From positions 1,054,001 to 1,118,000 of the forward strand of contig NZ_CP014304.1 in assembly GCF_001562275.1 (NCBI RefSeq): a DNA stretch of 64,000 nucleotides, in the 5' to 3' direction. The DNA comes from Hymenobacter sp. PAMC 26628 (GTDB lineage Bacteria; Bacteroidota; Bacteroidia; Cytophagales; Hymenobacteraceae). Shown piece by piece: positions 49,486 through 59,500 of this stretch; position 1 is the stretch's first letter; each line of letters starts with the position of its first letter. The notes under the pieces are model-generated. The model ran no database searches. It was not told where the DNA came from and saw only the letters and a list, made by a program, of their open reading frames with translations. Both the position numbers and the translations under genes were made by a program.

Positions 49486-51054
49486 CTACAATGGAATGTT
49501 TCCATGCTTCTTACGTGGTAGGGTATCTACTTTGTTCTCCAGCATTTTAAAAGCACGGATGAGCTTCTGGCGGGTTTGGGAAGGTAGAATTACTTCATCT
49601 ACGAAGCCACGGTGCGCGGCGCGGTAGGGCGTGGCAAATTTTTCCTGGTAGTCGGCCACTTTTTCCTGGAGCTTGGCGGCGGGGTCGTCAGCGGCGGCAA
49701 TTTCGCGCTTGAAGATGATTTCGGCCGCGCCCTTGGCGCCCATCACGGCGATTTCGGCGGTGGGCCAGGCAAAGTTCAGGTCGGCGCCGATGTGCTTGGA
49801 GTTCATCACATCGTAGGCCCCGCCGTAAGCCTTGCGGGTGATGACGGTGATGCGCGGCACGGTGGCCTCGCAGAAAGCGTAGAGCAGCTTGGCGCCGTTG
49901 GTGATGATGCCGCGCCACTCCTGGTCGGTGCCGGGCAGGAAGCCGGGCACGTCCTCCAGCACCAGCAGCGGGATGTTGAACGAGTCGCAGAAGCGCACGA
50001 AGCGCGCGGCCTTGGTGCTGGCGTTGATGTCGAGCACGCCGGCCAGCACCGCCGGCTGGTTGCCCACAATGCCCAGGCTGCGGCCCGCCAATCGCGCAAA
50101 ACCGACCACGATGTTCTCGGCAAAGCGCTGGTGCACTTCCATGAACGAGCCCGCATCCACCAGGCCCTCAATTACTTCGCGGATGTCGTAGGGCTGGTTG
50201 GCGTTGTCCGGGATGATGGTGTCGAGTGCCGGCCGGCTTTCGTCGCCCAGTACTGCATAGGGCTGGGCCGGGGCCGTTTCCTCGCAGTTTTGGGGCATGT
50301 AGCTCAGCAGCTGCTTGAGCTGCTGGATGCACACCACCTCATTGGCGGCCGTGAAGTGCGTGACGCCGCTCTTGGTGCTGTGGGTGCTGGCGCCGCCCAG
50401 CTCTTCGCTGGTCACGTTCTCGTGGGTCACGGTTTTCACCACGCTGGGGCCCGTCACGAACATGTAGCTCGTGTCCTCCACCATCAGAATGAAGTCGGTG
50501 ATGGCCGGCGAATACACCGCGCCGCCCGCGCAGGGCCCCATGATGGCCGAGAACTGCGGCACCACGCCGCTGGCCAGCGTATTCTTATAGAAAATATCGG
50601 CGTAGCCGCCCAGGCTCACCACGCCTTCCTGGATGCGGGCCCCGCCGGAGTCGTTTAGCCCAATCACGGGGGCCCCGTTCTTCAGGGCCAGGTCCATAAT
50701 TTTCACGATTTTCTCGGCGTGGGTTTCGCTCAGCGAACCACCGAATACCGTGAAATCCTGCGAGAAAACGTACACCAGCCGGCCGTGCACTGTGCCGTAG
50801 CCCGTCACTACGCCGTCGCCCAAGTAGTGCTCCTTATCAAGGCCAAAATCACGGGCCCGGTGCATCACGAATTTGCCAATTTCCTCAAACGAGCCTTCGT
50901 CGAGCAGCAAATCCAGCCGCTCGCGGGCTGTGAGCTTGCCTTTTTTGTGCTGCGAGTCGATGCGGGCCTGGCCGCCGCCGAGCAGGGCTTCCTCGTTTTT
51001 GCGGGCTAATAAATCGGTTTTGGTAAGGGCGTCGTGAACGTGTGGGTCGGGCAT
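49486..51054 (-). CDS. Acyl-CoA carboxylase beta subunit (propionyl-CoA carboxylase type)
   Basis: A 522-aa carboxyltransferase with the two crotonase-like halves. N-terminal half: [46 protein letters not shown] and [23 protein letters not shown]-terminal half: [30 protein letters not shown] ([17 protein letters not shown]) and [21 protein letters not shown]. It transfers CO2 from carboxybiotin to propionyl-CoA or another acyl-CoA. The biotin carboxylase/carrier subunits are not in the window. Whether acetyl- or propionyl-CoA is preferred cannot be decided by eye. Confidence 0.95.
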   Translation of the reverse strand: MPDPHVHDALTKTDLLARKNEEALLGGGQARIDSQHKKGKLTARERLDLLLDEGSFEEIGKFVMHRARDFGLDKEHYLGDGVVTGYGTVHGRLVYVFSQDFTVFGGSLSETHAEKIVKIMDLALKNGAPVIGLNDSGGARIQEGVVSLGGYADIFYKNTLASGVVPQFSAIMGPCAGGAVYSPAITDFILMVEDTSYMFVTGPSVVKTVTHENVTSEELGGASTHSTKSGVTHFTAANEVVCIQQLKQLLSYMPQNCEETAPAQPYAVLGDESRPALDTIIPDNANQPYDIREVIEGLVDAGSFMEVHQRFAENIVVGFARLAGRSLGIVGNQPAVLAGVLDINASTKAARFVRFCDSFNIPLLVLEDVPGFLPGTDQEWRGIITNGAKLLYAFCEATVPRITVITRKAYGGAYDVMNSKHIGADLNFAWPTAEIAVMGAKGAAEIIFKREIAAADDPAAKLQEKVADYQEKFATPYRAAHRGFVDEVILPSQTRQKLIRAFKMLENKVDTLPRKKHGNIPL

Positions 51055-51131
51055 TGCGGGTGGGAGCGAAGCGAGAAAAGTAGGGCCCCAAAGATAGGCG
51101 GCAGGCCAGGCAAAAGCGCCGGAAATTCAGC

Positions 51132-53270
51132 TTAGGAATTCAGGCCCAGTACCAGCAGCATGAACGCGAACTGCCGCGCCGTGTCGTCGATGGATTTGAA
51201 CCGGCCGGAGGCCCCGCCGTGGCCGGCGGCCATGTCGGTGTGCAGCAGCAGCAAGTTGTGGTCGGTTTTGGTGGCGCGTAGCTTAGCCACCCACTTGGCC
51301 GGCTCGTAGTACTGCACCTGGGAGTCGTGCAAGCCGGTGGTTACCAGTAGGTTGGGGTAGACTTGGGCTTTCACGTTGTCGTAGGGCGAATACGAGAGCA
51401 TGTACTTAAAGTAAGGCTCGTCGGCGGGGTTGCCCCACTGGTCGTACTCGCCGGTGGTGAGCGGGATGCTGGGGTCCGACATGGTGGTCACCACGTCTAC
51501 AAAGGGCACAGCGGCGATGACGCCTTTGTACAGGTCGGGCCGCAGGTTCACGATGCCGCCCATAAGCAGGCCCCCGGCGCTGCCGCCCATGGCGAAGAGC
51601 TTGGCCGTGGACGAGTACTGGACCTGGCCAGCGTCGCTGGGCGAAACGTGGGGCTTCGTGAGGTACTCCGAGCAGTCGATAAAGTCGGCGAAGCTGTTCA
51701 TTTTATGCAGCATCCGCCCATTTTCAAACCACTGCCGCCCCATTTCCTGTCCGCCCCGGATGTTGCAAATGGCGTACACGAACCCGCGGTCGAGCAAGCT
51801 TAGGCGCGCCGCGCTGAAGGTGGGGTCCATCGAGATGCCGTAAGAGCCGTAAGCGTATTGCAGCAGCGGCGCGCTGCCGTCGAGCTTCGTGCCCTTTTTG
51901 TACACGATGGACATGGGAATCATCACCTTGTCGCGGCTCTTCACAAACACCCGGTCCGTCACGTAATCCGCCCGGTTGAAGCCACCGAGCACGGCCTGCT
52001 CCTTGCGCAGCGTGCGCTTGTGCGTCGCAAAATCGTAGTCGTACACCGACGAAGGCGTGGTGAGCGACGTGTAGTTGTAGCGCAGCGTCGGCGCATCAAA
52101 TTCCGGGTTGACGCCGACGGTGGCCGTGTACGCCACTTCGTCGAAGCTAATTTTCTGCTCCTGCTTGTCTTTCCAGCGGACGGTGCGCAATTGCAGCAAG
52201 CCGTCCTTGCGCTCATTCAGCACCAGGTAGTCCTTAAATAAATCAAAGCCGGCCAGGAAAACTTCGGGCTGGCGCGGCAGCGCATCCTGCCATCCGGCCT
52301 TGGCGGGGTTGGCCACGGGCGCCATTACCAGCCGGTAGTTAGGGGCCTGCCAGTTGGTGCGGATGTAGAACTTGTCACCCATGTTTTCCACCTCGTACAG
52401 GTGGTCGGGCTCGCGGGGCGCCAGCATTTTAAATGCGGCCGCTGGGACCCCCGCGTCGAGGTAGCGGTACTCCGACGACAACGAACTGGCCAGTTCAATG
52501 CCAATGTACCTCTTCGACTTCGTGCGGCTCACCCCCACGTGGAAGGTGTTGTCTTTTTCCTCGTACACCAAGGCATCCTGCTTGGGGTCGGTGCCCAGCG
52601 TGTGGCGGTACACCTGGTAGGGCAGCAGTGTGGTGACGTCCTTCTTAGTGTAGAATACCGTTTTATTATCGGCGGCCCACACTGCTTCGCCGCCAGTGTT
52701 GGCAATACTTTCGGGATACAGCTTACCGGTGGTCAAGTCCTTGAAGCGCAGCGAATAAAGCCGCCTGCTTACCACATCGTCGGAATAGGCCAGCACTTGG
52801 TTGTTGTCGCTCACAGCCCAGCCGCCAATTTGGAAATACGTTTTTCCCTGGCCCAGCTGGTTAGCGTTCAGCAGCACTTCCTCAGGGGCCCCCAAGCTGC
52901 CTTTTTTGCGGCAGTAGATGGGGTACTCGCCGCCCTGCTCGAAGCGGGTGTAGTAGTAGTAGCCGTTGTCGCGGTAGGGCACCGAGGCGTCGTCTTCCTT
53001 GATGCGGCCCTTGATTTCATCCACTAGCTTCTGCTGCAATGCTTTGGTGCCGGCCATCTGCTGGTCGTAATAAGTGTTTTCGGCATTCAGGTAGGCCAGC
53101 ACTTCCGGGCTCTCCGGCTGGTTGAGCCAGTAGTAGTTGTCTGTCCGGGTAATGCCAAAGTTGGTGAACATCTTGGGCTTGATGGCCGCTACGGGGGCCG
53201 TTTGGGCAAGGGCCCCTGTGGCGAGGGCCGCGCCCGCACCGGCCACGGCAGCTCGTTGTAGAATTCGCAT
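51132..53270 (-). CDS. S9 family prolyl oligopeptidase, exported
   Basis: A 712-aa serine peptidase with a signal peptide (RILQRAAVAGAGAALATGALAQ). The N-terminal part is a seven-bladed propeller (YYYTRFEQGGEYPIYCRKKG opening); the C-terminal hydrolase has the catalytic Ser in AMGGSAGGLLMGG, the Asp near VTTGLHDSQVQYYEP and His in AAGHGGASGRF. GSYGISMDPTFSAARLSLLDRGFVYAICNIRGGQEMGRQW is the oligopeptidase B/PtrB-type signature, so preference for basic residues is possible. Start at 53270 (MRILQRAAV). Confidence 0.95.
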   Translation of the reverse strand: MRILQRAAVAGAGAALATGALAQTAPVAAIKPKMFTNFGITRTDNYYWLNQPESPEVLAYLNAENTYYDQQMAGTKALQQKLVDEIKGRIKEDDASVPYRDNGYYYYTRFEQGGEYPIYCRKKGSLGAPEEVLLNANQLGQGKTYFQIGGWAVSDNNQVLAYSDDVVSRRLYSLRFKDLTTGKLYPESIANTGGEAVWAADNKTVFYTKKDVTTLLPYQVYRHTLGTDPKQDALVYEEKDNTFHVGVSRTKSKRYIGIELASSLSSEYRYLDAGVPAAAFKMLAPREPDHLYEVENMGDKFYIRTNWQAPNYRLVMAPVANPAKAGWQDALPRQPEVFLAGFDLFKDYLVLNERKDGLLQLRTVRWKDKQEQKISFDEVAYTATVGVNPEFDAPTLRYNYTSLTTPSSVYDYDFATHKRTLRKEQAVLGGFNRADYVTDRVFVKSRDKVMIPMSIVYKKGTKLDGSAPLLQYAYGSYGISMDPTFSAARLSLLDRGFVYAICNIRGGQEMGRQWFENGRMLHKMNSFADFIDCSEYLTKPHVSPSDAGQVQYSSTAKLFAMGGSAGGLLMGGIVNLRPDLYKGVIAAVPFVDVVTTMSDPSIPLTTGEYDQWGNPADEPYFKYMLSYSPYDNVKAQVYPNLLVTTGLHDSQVQYYEPAKWVAKLRATKTDHNLLLLHTDMAAGHGGASGRFKSIDDTARQFAFMLLVLGLNS

Positions 53271-53349
53271 AAAACAAGAAAAAGTAGGAGGTAGGCTATT
53301 CAACCGCCGCTGGGTAACGCCTGGTCAAGGTAACAAGCGCGTAACAAAA

Positions 53350-53377
53350 AAGCCGGCCTCCTTGCGGAAACCGGCTT
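53350..53377 (-). terminator. Terminator after clpC
   Basis: AAGCCGG and CCGGCTT flank a 14-nt loop that can extend the stem; on the minus strand T6 follows. It lies 20 bp past the clpC stop codon. Confidence 0.65.
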
Positions 53378-53397
53378 CTTATAGTGGCGCTTAGCGC

Positions 53398-56001
53398 TTA
53401 CTTCTTGTCCGTATCGGGCGACTCGGGGGCCTCCGCCGGCCGCTCGTCGCTGGCCAGGTTGGGCTTCTCATCGCTCTTGCTTACCGAGAAGTTGAGTTCT
53501 TCTTTTCCGTCCTCGTAGTCGGCGGTGATGATGTCACCGTGCAACACTTGGGCTTTAAGGATTTCCTCGGCAATCGGGTCTTCGATGTATTTCTGGATTG
53601 CGCGGTTCAGCGGCCGGGCCCCGTACTTGGGGTCGTAGCCTTTTTCCGCCACGAAATCCTTGGCCTTGTCAGTTAATTCTACGCGGTAGCCCAGCGCGCT
53701 GACGCGCGAGAGCAGCTTGCGCAGGCTAATTTCGATGATCTTGTGAATGTCACTCTTCTCCAGCGAGTTGAAGACAATCACGTCATCCAAGCGGTTGAGG
53801 AACTCCGGCGAGAAAGTCTTCTTCAGGGCATTAGTAATTGTGCCCTTCGTAATCTCGTCCATGTTGTCCTGCCGGGCCTTGGTACCAAAGCCGATGCCGG
53901 CACCAAAATCCTGCAAGTCACGAGCCCCGATGTTCGAGGTCATGATGATGATGGTGTTGCGGAAGTCCACCTTACGGCCGAGGCCGTCGGTCAGGATGCC
54001 GTCGTCCAGCACTTGCAGTAGCAGGTTATACACGTCGGGGTGGGCCTTCTCAATCTCATCGAGCAGAATCACCGAGTACGGCTTGCGGCGGATTTTCTCC
54101 GTCAACTGGCCGCCCTCTTCGTAGCCCACGTAGCCGGGAGGCGCGCCCACCAGGCGCGACACGCTGAATTTCTCCATGTATTCCGACATGTCGACGCGCA
54201 CCAGCGAGTCTTCCTTATCGAACAAATACGTGGCCAGCACCTTAGCCAGTTCTGTCTTACCTACGCCCGTGGGGCCCAGGAACACGAACGAACCAATCGG
54301 CTTCTTGGGGTCCTTTAGGCCCACGCGGGTGCGTTGGATGGCTTTCACCAACTGCTTGATGGCTTTCTCCTGGCCGATTACTTTGCCTTGCAGCTCTTCG
54401 CCCATGTTGAGCAGCTTCTGGCTTTCGTTCTGGGCCACGCGCGAAACAGGGATGCCGGTCATCATGGCGATTACCTCGGCCACGTTTTCCTCTTTCACCG
54501 TGTAGCGCTTCTTCTTGGTCTCCTCTTCCCAGCTCTTCTTAGCCGTTTCGAGTTGGTCCAGAAGTTTCTTTTCGGTATCGCGGAGCTTGGCGGCTTCCTC
54601 GTATTTCTGCGATTTCACCACGCGGTTTTTCTCGCCCTTGATGTTCTCAATCTGCTCTTCGAGCGTGAGAATGTCCTCGGGCACCACGATGTTGTTGATG
54701 TGCACGCGGGCCCCGGCTTCGTCCAAAATGTCGATGGCTTTGTCCGGCAGGAAACGGTCGCTCATGTAGCGGTCGCTCAGCATCACGCACTGCTCAATGG
54801 CCTTGTCCGTGTACACCACGTGGTGGTGGTCCTGGTACTTGTCCTTAATGTTGTGTAGGATTTCAATCGTCTCCTCGGGCGTGGTGGGGTCCACCATCAC
54901 CATCTGGAAGCGGCGGGCCAGGGCCCCATCCTTTTCAATATACTGACGGTACTCATCCAGCGTGGTAGCGCCGATGCATTGAATTTCGCCGCGGGCTAAG
55001 GCCGGCTTGAACATGTTCGAAGCGTCGAGCGAACCCGAAGCACCACCGGCGCCCACAATGGTGTGCAGCTCGTCGATGAACAGAATCACGTCGGGCGACT
55101 TCTCCAGCTCGTTCATCACGGCCTTCATGCGCTCCTCAAATTGGCCACGGTACTTGGTGCCGGCCACCAGCGAAGCCAAATCCAGGGTCACGACGCGCTT
55201 ATTGAACAGCACGCGGCTTACTTTTTTCTGAATGATGCGCAGGGCAAGGCCCTCGGCAATGGCCGTTTTGCCCACGCCGGGCTCACCGATGAGAATGGGG
55301 TTGTTCTTTTTGCGGCGGCTCAGGATTTGGGCTACGCGCTCAATTTCCTTTTCGCGGCCCACGATGGGGTCGAGCTTGTCGTCTTCCGCCAGTTTAGTGA
55401 GGTCACGGCCGAAGTTGTCGAGCACCGGGGTACGCGACTTCTCGCCGGCTTTTTTAGCGCCGCCGGGGGCATTGCCGGTACCCTGGCCGCGGCCTTGCTG
55501 GCCACCAAAGAGGCGGTCGTTGTCGTCGTCGTCGGTATCCGGGGCCTTCGCGGCGGGCGTGGCGTTACCGTGGTAATCCAGCGAATCGCGGACGGTTTCG
55601 TAGTTCACGTTGAATTTGCTGAGAATTTGAGAAGAAATATTGTCCTCGTCGCGCAGAATCGAGAGGAGCAGGTGCTCGGTGCCAATGACTTCCGACTTGA
55701 AAATCTTGGCTTCGAGGTAGGTGATTTTTAGGACTTTCTCCGTCTGCTTGGTGAGCGGAATTGAGCCGGTAATGCTATTGCCCTGCGTAGCGGTGTTGCG
55801 GGTGGCTTGCTCGAGCGAGAACTTTAGCTCGTCGAGGGCCACGCCCAGCTTGCGCAGCAAGCCGAGGGCCGTGCCTTCGGCCTCGCGGATCATGCCCAGC
55901 AGCAGATGTTCCGTGCCGATGTAATCGTGGCCGAGGCGAATGGCCTCCTCCCGGCTCAGGGAGATGACTTCCTTGACGCGGTTTGAGAATTTAGCTTCCA
56001 T
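53398..56001 (-). CDS. clpC: ATP-dependent Clp protease ATP-binding subunit ClpC
   Basis: An 867-aa Hsp100 unfoldase. Tandem Clp-N repeats occupy about residues 1-145 ([20 protein letters not shown] and [23 protein letters not shown]). The first AAA+ module has Walker [10 protein letters not shown] at about residue 239; a coiled middle domain with a UVR-like stretch ([23 protein letters not shown]) follows; the second module has GPTGVGKTE at about residue 575. The ClpP-binding type loop is IGFG in [13 protein letters not shown]. The acidic tail is longer than in Firmicutes. ClpP and adaptor genes are elsewhere. Confidence 0.97.
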   Translation of the reverse strand: MEAKFSNRVKEVISLSREEAIRLGHDYIGTEHLLLGMIREAEGTALGLLRKLGVALDELKFSLEQATRNTATQGNSITGSIPLTKQTEKVLKITYLEAKIFKSEVIGTEHLLLSILRDEDNISSQILSKFNVNYETVRDSLDYHGNATPAAKAPDTDDDDNDRLFGGQQGRGQGTGNAPGGAKKAGEKSRTPVLDNFGRDLTKLAEDDKLDPIVGREKEIERVAQILSRRKKNNPILIGEPGVGKTAIAEGLALRIIQKKVSRVLFNKRVVTLDLASLVAGTKYRGQFEERMKAVMNELEKSPDVILFIDELHTIVGAGGASGSLDASNMFKPALARGEIQCIGATTLDEYRQYIEKDGALARRFQMVMVDPTTPEETIEILHNIKDKYQDHHHVVYTDKAIEQCVMLSDRYMSDRFLPDKAIDILDEAGARVHINNIVVPEDILTLEEQIENIKGEKNRVVKSQKYEEAAKLRDTEKKLLDQLETAKKSWEEETKKKRYTVKEENVAEVIAMMTGIPVSRVAQNESQKLLNMGEELQGKVIGQEKAIKQLVKAIQRTRVGLKDPKKPIGSFVFLGPTGVGKTELAKVLATYLFDKEDSLVRVDMSEYMEKFSVSRLVGAPPGYVGYEEGGQLTEKIRRKPYSVILLDEIEKAHPDVYNLLLQVLDDGILTDGLGRKVDFRNTIIIMTSNIGARDLQDFGAGIGFGTKARQDNMDEITKGTITNALKKTFSPEFLNRLDDVIVFNSLEKSDIHKIIEISLRKLLSRVSALGYRVELTDKAKDFVAEKGYDPKYGARPLNRAIQKYIEDPIAEEILKAQVLHGDIITADYEDGKEELNFSVSKSDEKPNLASDERPAEAPESPDTDKK

Positions 56002-56158
56002 GCAGATAAACGTAATGAAAAAAATGGATAGCCCCGCGTCGGGAATAGAAATAATTGACGAAAACGGGTTGAGCCGGGGTAGCTTGAAAACAAGCCAATT
56101 CAGGCGAAGGTTCGGGCAAAAGAGAAACGAAAACGGGCGAGCGAAGTTTGCTAAACCT

Positions 56159-56793
56159 TCAACCTAAATACGCGCCCGCCGCTGGTCCCTGCGCAAACAG
56201 CAAATCCAGGACGCTCAGCCCAGGCTCAAAACCTGGGCCAAACACCTGCGGATAGGGCTGCACCAGGCCCAAAGCTGCCGGACTGTCAGGCCCGCCCCCC
56301 CCGCCTTGGGGCCCAGCCAGTCGCGCCGGTCGAGGCAGCCCGGGGCCCCCGGCTGCCCGGGGAGGCGGTAATCGGTGCTAAACGTAACGGGCAGCGTGAG
56401 GCGGAAGCAGCGCAGTTCCAGGCGTAAGAAGGCCAGGTTCAGCTCAAAAAGCCGGGTGGGTTTGGTGCGGTAGATGTCGTGCAGGTAATCGGCGTAATAC
56501 TCGAAGTACGGGCTGTTGCCGTAGGCGGTTTGCAAGGTGCGCCAGTGGCGGTGCACCCAGTTTTGGCGGTAATCAATGTCAATATCGGACGTTTTGACTT
56601 TTTCGGCGCGGTTGCCGTCCACCACCGGCACCGTGAGGGCCTGCACGCCCTGCGCTGTGCGGATGAGGCAGCGGTTGCGGTAGGTTTGCTTGCGGTAGTT
56701 TTCCTGGGCTTCCAGCACGAGGCCATCGGCCTGGAGCAGGGCCGCAAAAAATGCCGCTGGCGGGTGGTACGGCAGTTCAGAAAGGATGAGCAT
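56159..56793 (-). pseudogene. WbqC-like protein gene with poly-G frameshift
   Basis: Begins MLILSELPYHPPAAFFAALLQADGLVLEAQENYRKQTYRNRCLI, a typical WbqC-family start, and follows the family through VHRHWRTLQTAYGNSPYFEYYADYL and TRLFELNLAFL. At a G8 run (plus strand C8, 56287-56294) the frame changes and the protein ends at 56215 with unrelated residues. Adding one G gives QPYPQVFGPGFEPGLSVLDLLFAQGPAAGAYLG and a stop at 56159, the expected family C terminus; the 635-nt span is one short of 212 codons. Either a homopolymer sequencing error or a true, possibly reversible frameshift. WbqC proteins are linked to surface polysaccharide loci, but their activity is uncertain. Confidence 0.8.
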
Positions 56794-56814
56794 GGGGCGA
56801 AGTAACGGCAACGC

Positions 56815-56822
56815 TATTTTTG
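56815..56822 (+). promoter_or_regulatory. Bacteroidota-type -7 element next to a start codon
   Basis: TATTTTTG matches TAnnTTTG exactly and ends 4 bp before the ATG of the secreted-protein gene. If used, transcription would start at or just after the ATG region, so the mRNA would be leaderless or the start lies further in. No matching TTG element is seen 19-20 bp upstream. Confidence 0.35.
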
Positions 56823-56826
56823 CACC

Positions 56827-57687
56827 ATGCGTTTCCTCCTAATTTTATGGGCCTGCCTCGCCCCGGCGCTGGCCGCCCAGGCGGGTCCGCCGCGCCTACT
56901 GCTCGATGTGGCCCGCTTCCGCAACCCGAACCAGGTGGAAAAAGGCGCCGAAGTGGAGGTGTACGTCACGGTGCCCACCCAGTCGCTCACCTACCGGCAG
57001 CGGGCCCCGCGGGCGTTTCAGTCGGCGGCCACCGTTACGCTCGAAATCCTCCGGGCCGACGGCAAACCGGCGTATAAGGAAACGGTCATTCTGAAGCCGC
57101 CGGTCATCAACGACACCACGCTGGCCCTGAAAAACCCGGTTAGCTTCCTCAAGCGCATCCCGCTGCCCGACGGCCGCTACACGCTGCGCGGCACCGTGCG
57201 CGACCAGTACCGCGCCGCCAACGGCGAGGCCGTGGTGGAGCGCCCGCTGGTGCTGGAGGCCCCCGCGGGTCCCACGCTGAGCGACGTGCTGCTGCTGGCC
57301 CGCCCCGCCGTGAAAAGCAACGGCGACGACGCCTTCCTGCGCGGCGGCTACCTACTGACCAGGGCCCCCAGCGGCTTCTTTGGCCGGGGGGCTGATAATC
57401 TGTACTTCTACACCGAGCTGCAAGGGGCCCCCGCCGGCCAGTCCCTGCGCCTGCACTACCACTTGGCCGCAGCCGACGGCACGGCGGCCGACGCCGACGC
57501 GCCCCTTACGCCCCAGGCCGGGCGGCCCACCACCGTGATTGGGCAACTGCCGTTTGGGCCCCTGCCCGAGGGCGAATTCACGCTGCTCGTGGACGTGTAC
57601 AGCGGCAAAAAGCTCCTCACCAGCCACCGCGCCACCGGCCAGCGCAGCAGCACCGAGTACGCCCCCGCCGGGGCCGCGTCGCGGTGA
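56827..57687 (+). CDS. Exported beta-rich protein of unknown function
   Basis: A 286-aa protein with signal peptide MRFLLILWACLAPALAAQA. The mature part has alternating hydrophobic strands typical of Ig-like beta domains: EVEVYVTVPTQSLTYRQR, ATVTLEILRADGKPAYKETVIL, LPDGRYTLRGTVRDQYRA, then a second half starting TLSDVLLLARPAV and ending EGEFTLLVDVYSGKKLLTSHRATG. No catalytic motif is visible. Similar proteins occur in Bacteroidota without known function. The stop overlaps the GTG start of the acyltransferase, implying coexpression and perhaps a joint envelope role. Confidence 0.82.
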   Translation: MRFLLILWACLAPALAAQAGPPRLLLDVARFRNPNQVEKGAEVEVYVTVPTQSLTYRQRAPRAFQSAATVTLEILRADGKPAYKETVILKPPVINDTTLALKNPVSFLKRIPLPDGRYTLRGTVRDQYRAANGEAVVERPLVLEAPAGPTLSDVLLLARPAVKSNGDDAFLRGGYLLTRAPSGFFGRGADNLYFYTELQGAPAGQSLRLHYHLAAADGTAADADAPLTPQAGRPTTVIGQLPFGPLPEGEFTLLVDVYSGKKLLTSHRATGQRSSTEYAPAGAASR

Positions 57688-58586
57688 AGGCACCCGCTGC
57701 CCGGCCATACCCGTGGTACTACGCCCCCCTGAACTGGCTGCTGCTGGGCCTGGCCCACCTGCCGCTGGGGGCCCTGTACGTGGTGGCCGACGGGCTGTAT
57801 TACTTGCTGGCCTACGGGCTGCGCTACCGGGGCCGGGTAGTGCAGAACAACCTGCGCAACTCATTCCCCGATAAGAGCGAGGCGGAAATCCGGCGCATTA
57901 CCGAAAATTTTTACCGCCATTTCACGCAGCTCATCGTTGAAATTCTGAAGCTGGCGGCCATCAGCCCGGCCGAGCTGGCGCGCCGGGCCACTTGGGTGAA
58001 CCCCGAGCTGATGGCCGGGGCCCTGGCGCGGCAGCGGCCCGTCATTACCCTGGGCTCGCACATGGGCAACTGGGAGTGGATACTGGGCAGCGGGGCCTTG
58101 GCGCTGCCCGGCGTGATGGCCGGCGTGTACAAGCCGTTCAAAAACCCGTTTGTGGAAGCCTTCATGCGGCGGGTGCGCACCCGCACCGGGGCCGAGGCCG
58201 TGCCCATGCTGGGCACGCTGCGCTACTTGGTGCAGCACCGCCGCGGCGGCCGCAACATCAGCCTGCTCACCGACCAAGCCGCGGGCCCCGAAGACCGGCC
58301 CTATTGGACCAATTTCCTTCACCAAGACACTGGCTTTTACAGCAGCGCCGAGCGGCTGGCGGCGCAGTTCGATTGCGCCGTGCTGTACGTGGGCATCCGG
58401 CGGGTGCGGCGCGGCCACTACGAAATTAAGTTCACCGAAATGCCCTGGGGCCCCGCCGTGGCCGGGGCCCCCGAGGGCACGTCGCCCATCACCGAGGCCT
58501 TCGCCCGGCAGCTGGAGTGCGACATTCAGGCCTCGCCCGAGCAGTACCTCTGGACGCACCGCCGCTGGAAACACAAACGGCCGTAA
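57684..58586 (+). CDS. Lysophospholipid/lipid A acyltransferase family protein (LpxL-like)
   Basis: A 300-aa membrane-associated acyltransferase. An N-terminal hydrophobic helix (LLLGLAHLPLGALYVVADGLYYLLAYGLRY) is followed by the HX4E catalytic motif in GSHMGNWEWILG, then GVYKPFKNPFVEAFMRRVRTRTGAEAVP and LLTDQAAGPEDRPYWTNFLHQDTGFYSSAERLAAQFD, all typical of LpxL/HtrB lauroyl transferases. It probably adds a secondary acyl chain to lipid A precursors. GTG start overlaps the stop of the preceding gene (GTGA), showing coupling. Confidence 0.93.
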   Translation: MKAPAARPYPWYYAPLNWLLLGLAHLPLGALYVVADGLYYLLAYGLRYRGRVVQNNLRNSFPDKSEAEIRRITENFYRHFTQLIVEILKLAAISPAELARRATWVNPELMAGALARQRPVITLGSHMGNWEWILGSGALALPGVMAGVYKPFKNPFVEAFMRRVRTRTGAEAVPMLGTLRYLVQHRRGGRNISLLTDQAAGPEDRPYWTNFLHQDTGFYSSAERLAAQFDCAVLYVGIRRVRRGHYEIKFTEMPWGPAVAGAPEGTSPITEAFARQLECDIQASPEQYLWTHRRWKHKRP

Positions 58587-58595
58587 GGATGCCCG

Positions 58596-58655
58596 GGCCA
58601 CAATAGAAAGCGTCCCCGCCGTTCCAGCAGAAGCTGGCGCAGCGGGGACGCTTTC
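58596..58655. terminator. Perfect 24-bp hairpin between convergent genes
   Basis: Arms 58596-58619 and 58632-58655 pair without mismatch around a 12-nt loop that contains a further CCAGC/GCTGG-like pairing at its edge. It lies between the acyltransferase and Sua5-like genes. No T tract; efficiency may come from stem length. Confidence 0.75.
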
Positions 58656-58684
58656 TATTGTGGCCGGAAGGCCAGCGTGGGGCC

Positions 58685-59317
58685 TTACAAATACTGCTCG
58701 ATGTCGCCGGCGCCCTGGCGCACTAGTTCGAAGTCGTCGTTGGTGCAATCGATGATGGTGCTGGGCACGTTGCCACCGAAGCCGCCGTCGATAACTAGGT
58801 CCACCAGGGCCCGGTATTTTTCGAAAATCAGGTCCGGGTCGGTCACGTATTCTTCGAGCGTGTTTTCGTCGCTGCGCACCGAGGTGCTCACGATGGGGTT
58901 ACCCAATTCCTTCACTAGGCTCAGGATAATTTGGTTGTCGGGCACCCGGATGCCCACCGTTTTGCGCTTCACGCCGCCGTGGCGCGGGGCACTGGCGCTG
59001 GCCTCAAAGAGGAAGGTGAAAGGCCCCGGGAGGGCTTTTTTGATGACCTTATAAGTAGTAGTGCTGATGCCGTGGGCATAGTCGCTGATGTGCGACAAAT
59101 CGTGGCAAATGAAGCTCAGGTTGGCTTTTTCGGGGTTCAGGCCCTTGATGCGGCACACTTTCTCGACGGCCTTGGCATTGGTCACGTCGCAGCCGATGCC
59201 GTACACCGTGTCGGTAGGGTAAATGATCACGCCGCCCTTGCGGAGAACGTCCACGGCCTGCTGGATGCGGTTGAGGGGCGGGTTGTCGGGGTGGATGCGA
59301 AGGAGCGTGGCAGACAT
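58685..59317 (-). CDS. L-threonylcarbamoyladenylate synthase family (Sua5/YciO/YrdC)
   Basis: A 210-aa protein with the YrdC fold. VDVLRKGGVIIYPTDTVYGIGCDVTNAKAVEKVCRIKG is the nucleotide/threonine-binding opening, and PLSFICHDLSHIS-like (ANLSFICHDLSHISDYA), KKALPGPFTFLFEAS, KTVGIRVPDN and LGNPIVSTSVR follow. The enzyme makes the TC-AMP intermediate of t6A tRNA modification. Its length fits YciO/YrdC, without the C-terminal Sua5 domain, so YciO-type is an alternative with less certain function. Confidence 0.93.
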   Translation of the reverse strand: MSATLLRIHPDNPPLNRIQQAVDVLRKGGVIIYPTDTVYGIGCDVTNAKAVEKVCRIKGLNPEKANLSFICHDLSHISDYAHGISTTTYKVIKKALPGPFTFLFEASASAPRHGGVKRKTVGIRVPDNQIILSLVKELGNPIVSTSVRSDENTLEEYVTDPDLIFEKYRALVDLVIDGGFGGNVPSTIIDCTNDDFELVRQGAGDIEQYL

Positions 59318-59460
59318 ATGGTTAGGGGTGGTGAGTAGAAGAGGGGCGGACCGCGAAGGCCCAAAATGGGCGGAAAAGTAAGCAACAACTCCGTTTCATC
59401 CCCGCATAAAATTCCGGCCCGGGGCCCCGCCGCCCGCCGGGGCCCCGGCCAGCGGGTGCG

Positions 59461-59468
59461 TACTTTTG
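59461..59468 (+). promoter_or_regulatory. Candidate -7 element of mltG
   Basis: TACTTTTG fits the Bacteroidota TAnnTTTG consensus 32 bp before the mltG ATG. The expected TTG about 19 bp upstream is not present in this GC-rich stretch, so the call is weak. Confidence 0.35.
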
Positions 59469-59500
59469 GGATTGCACTTTCGCTGACCCCCGTTTCTTCC

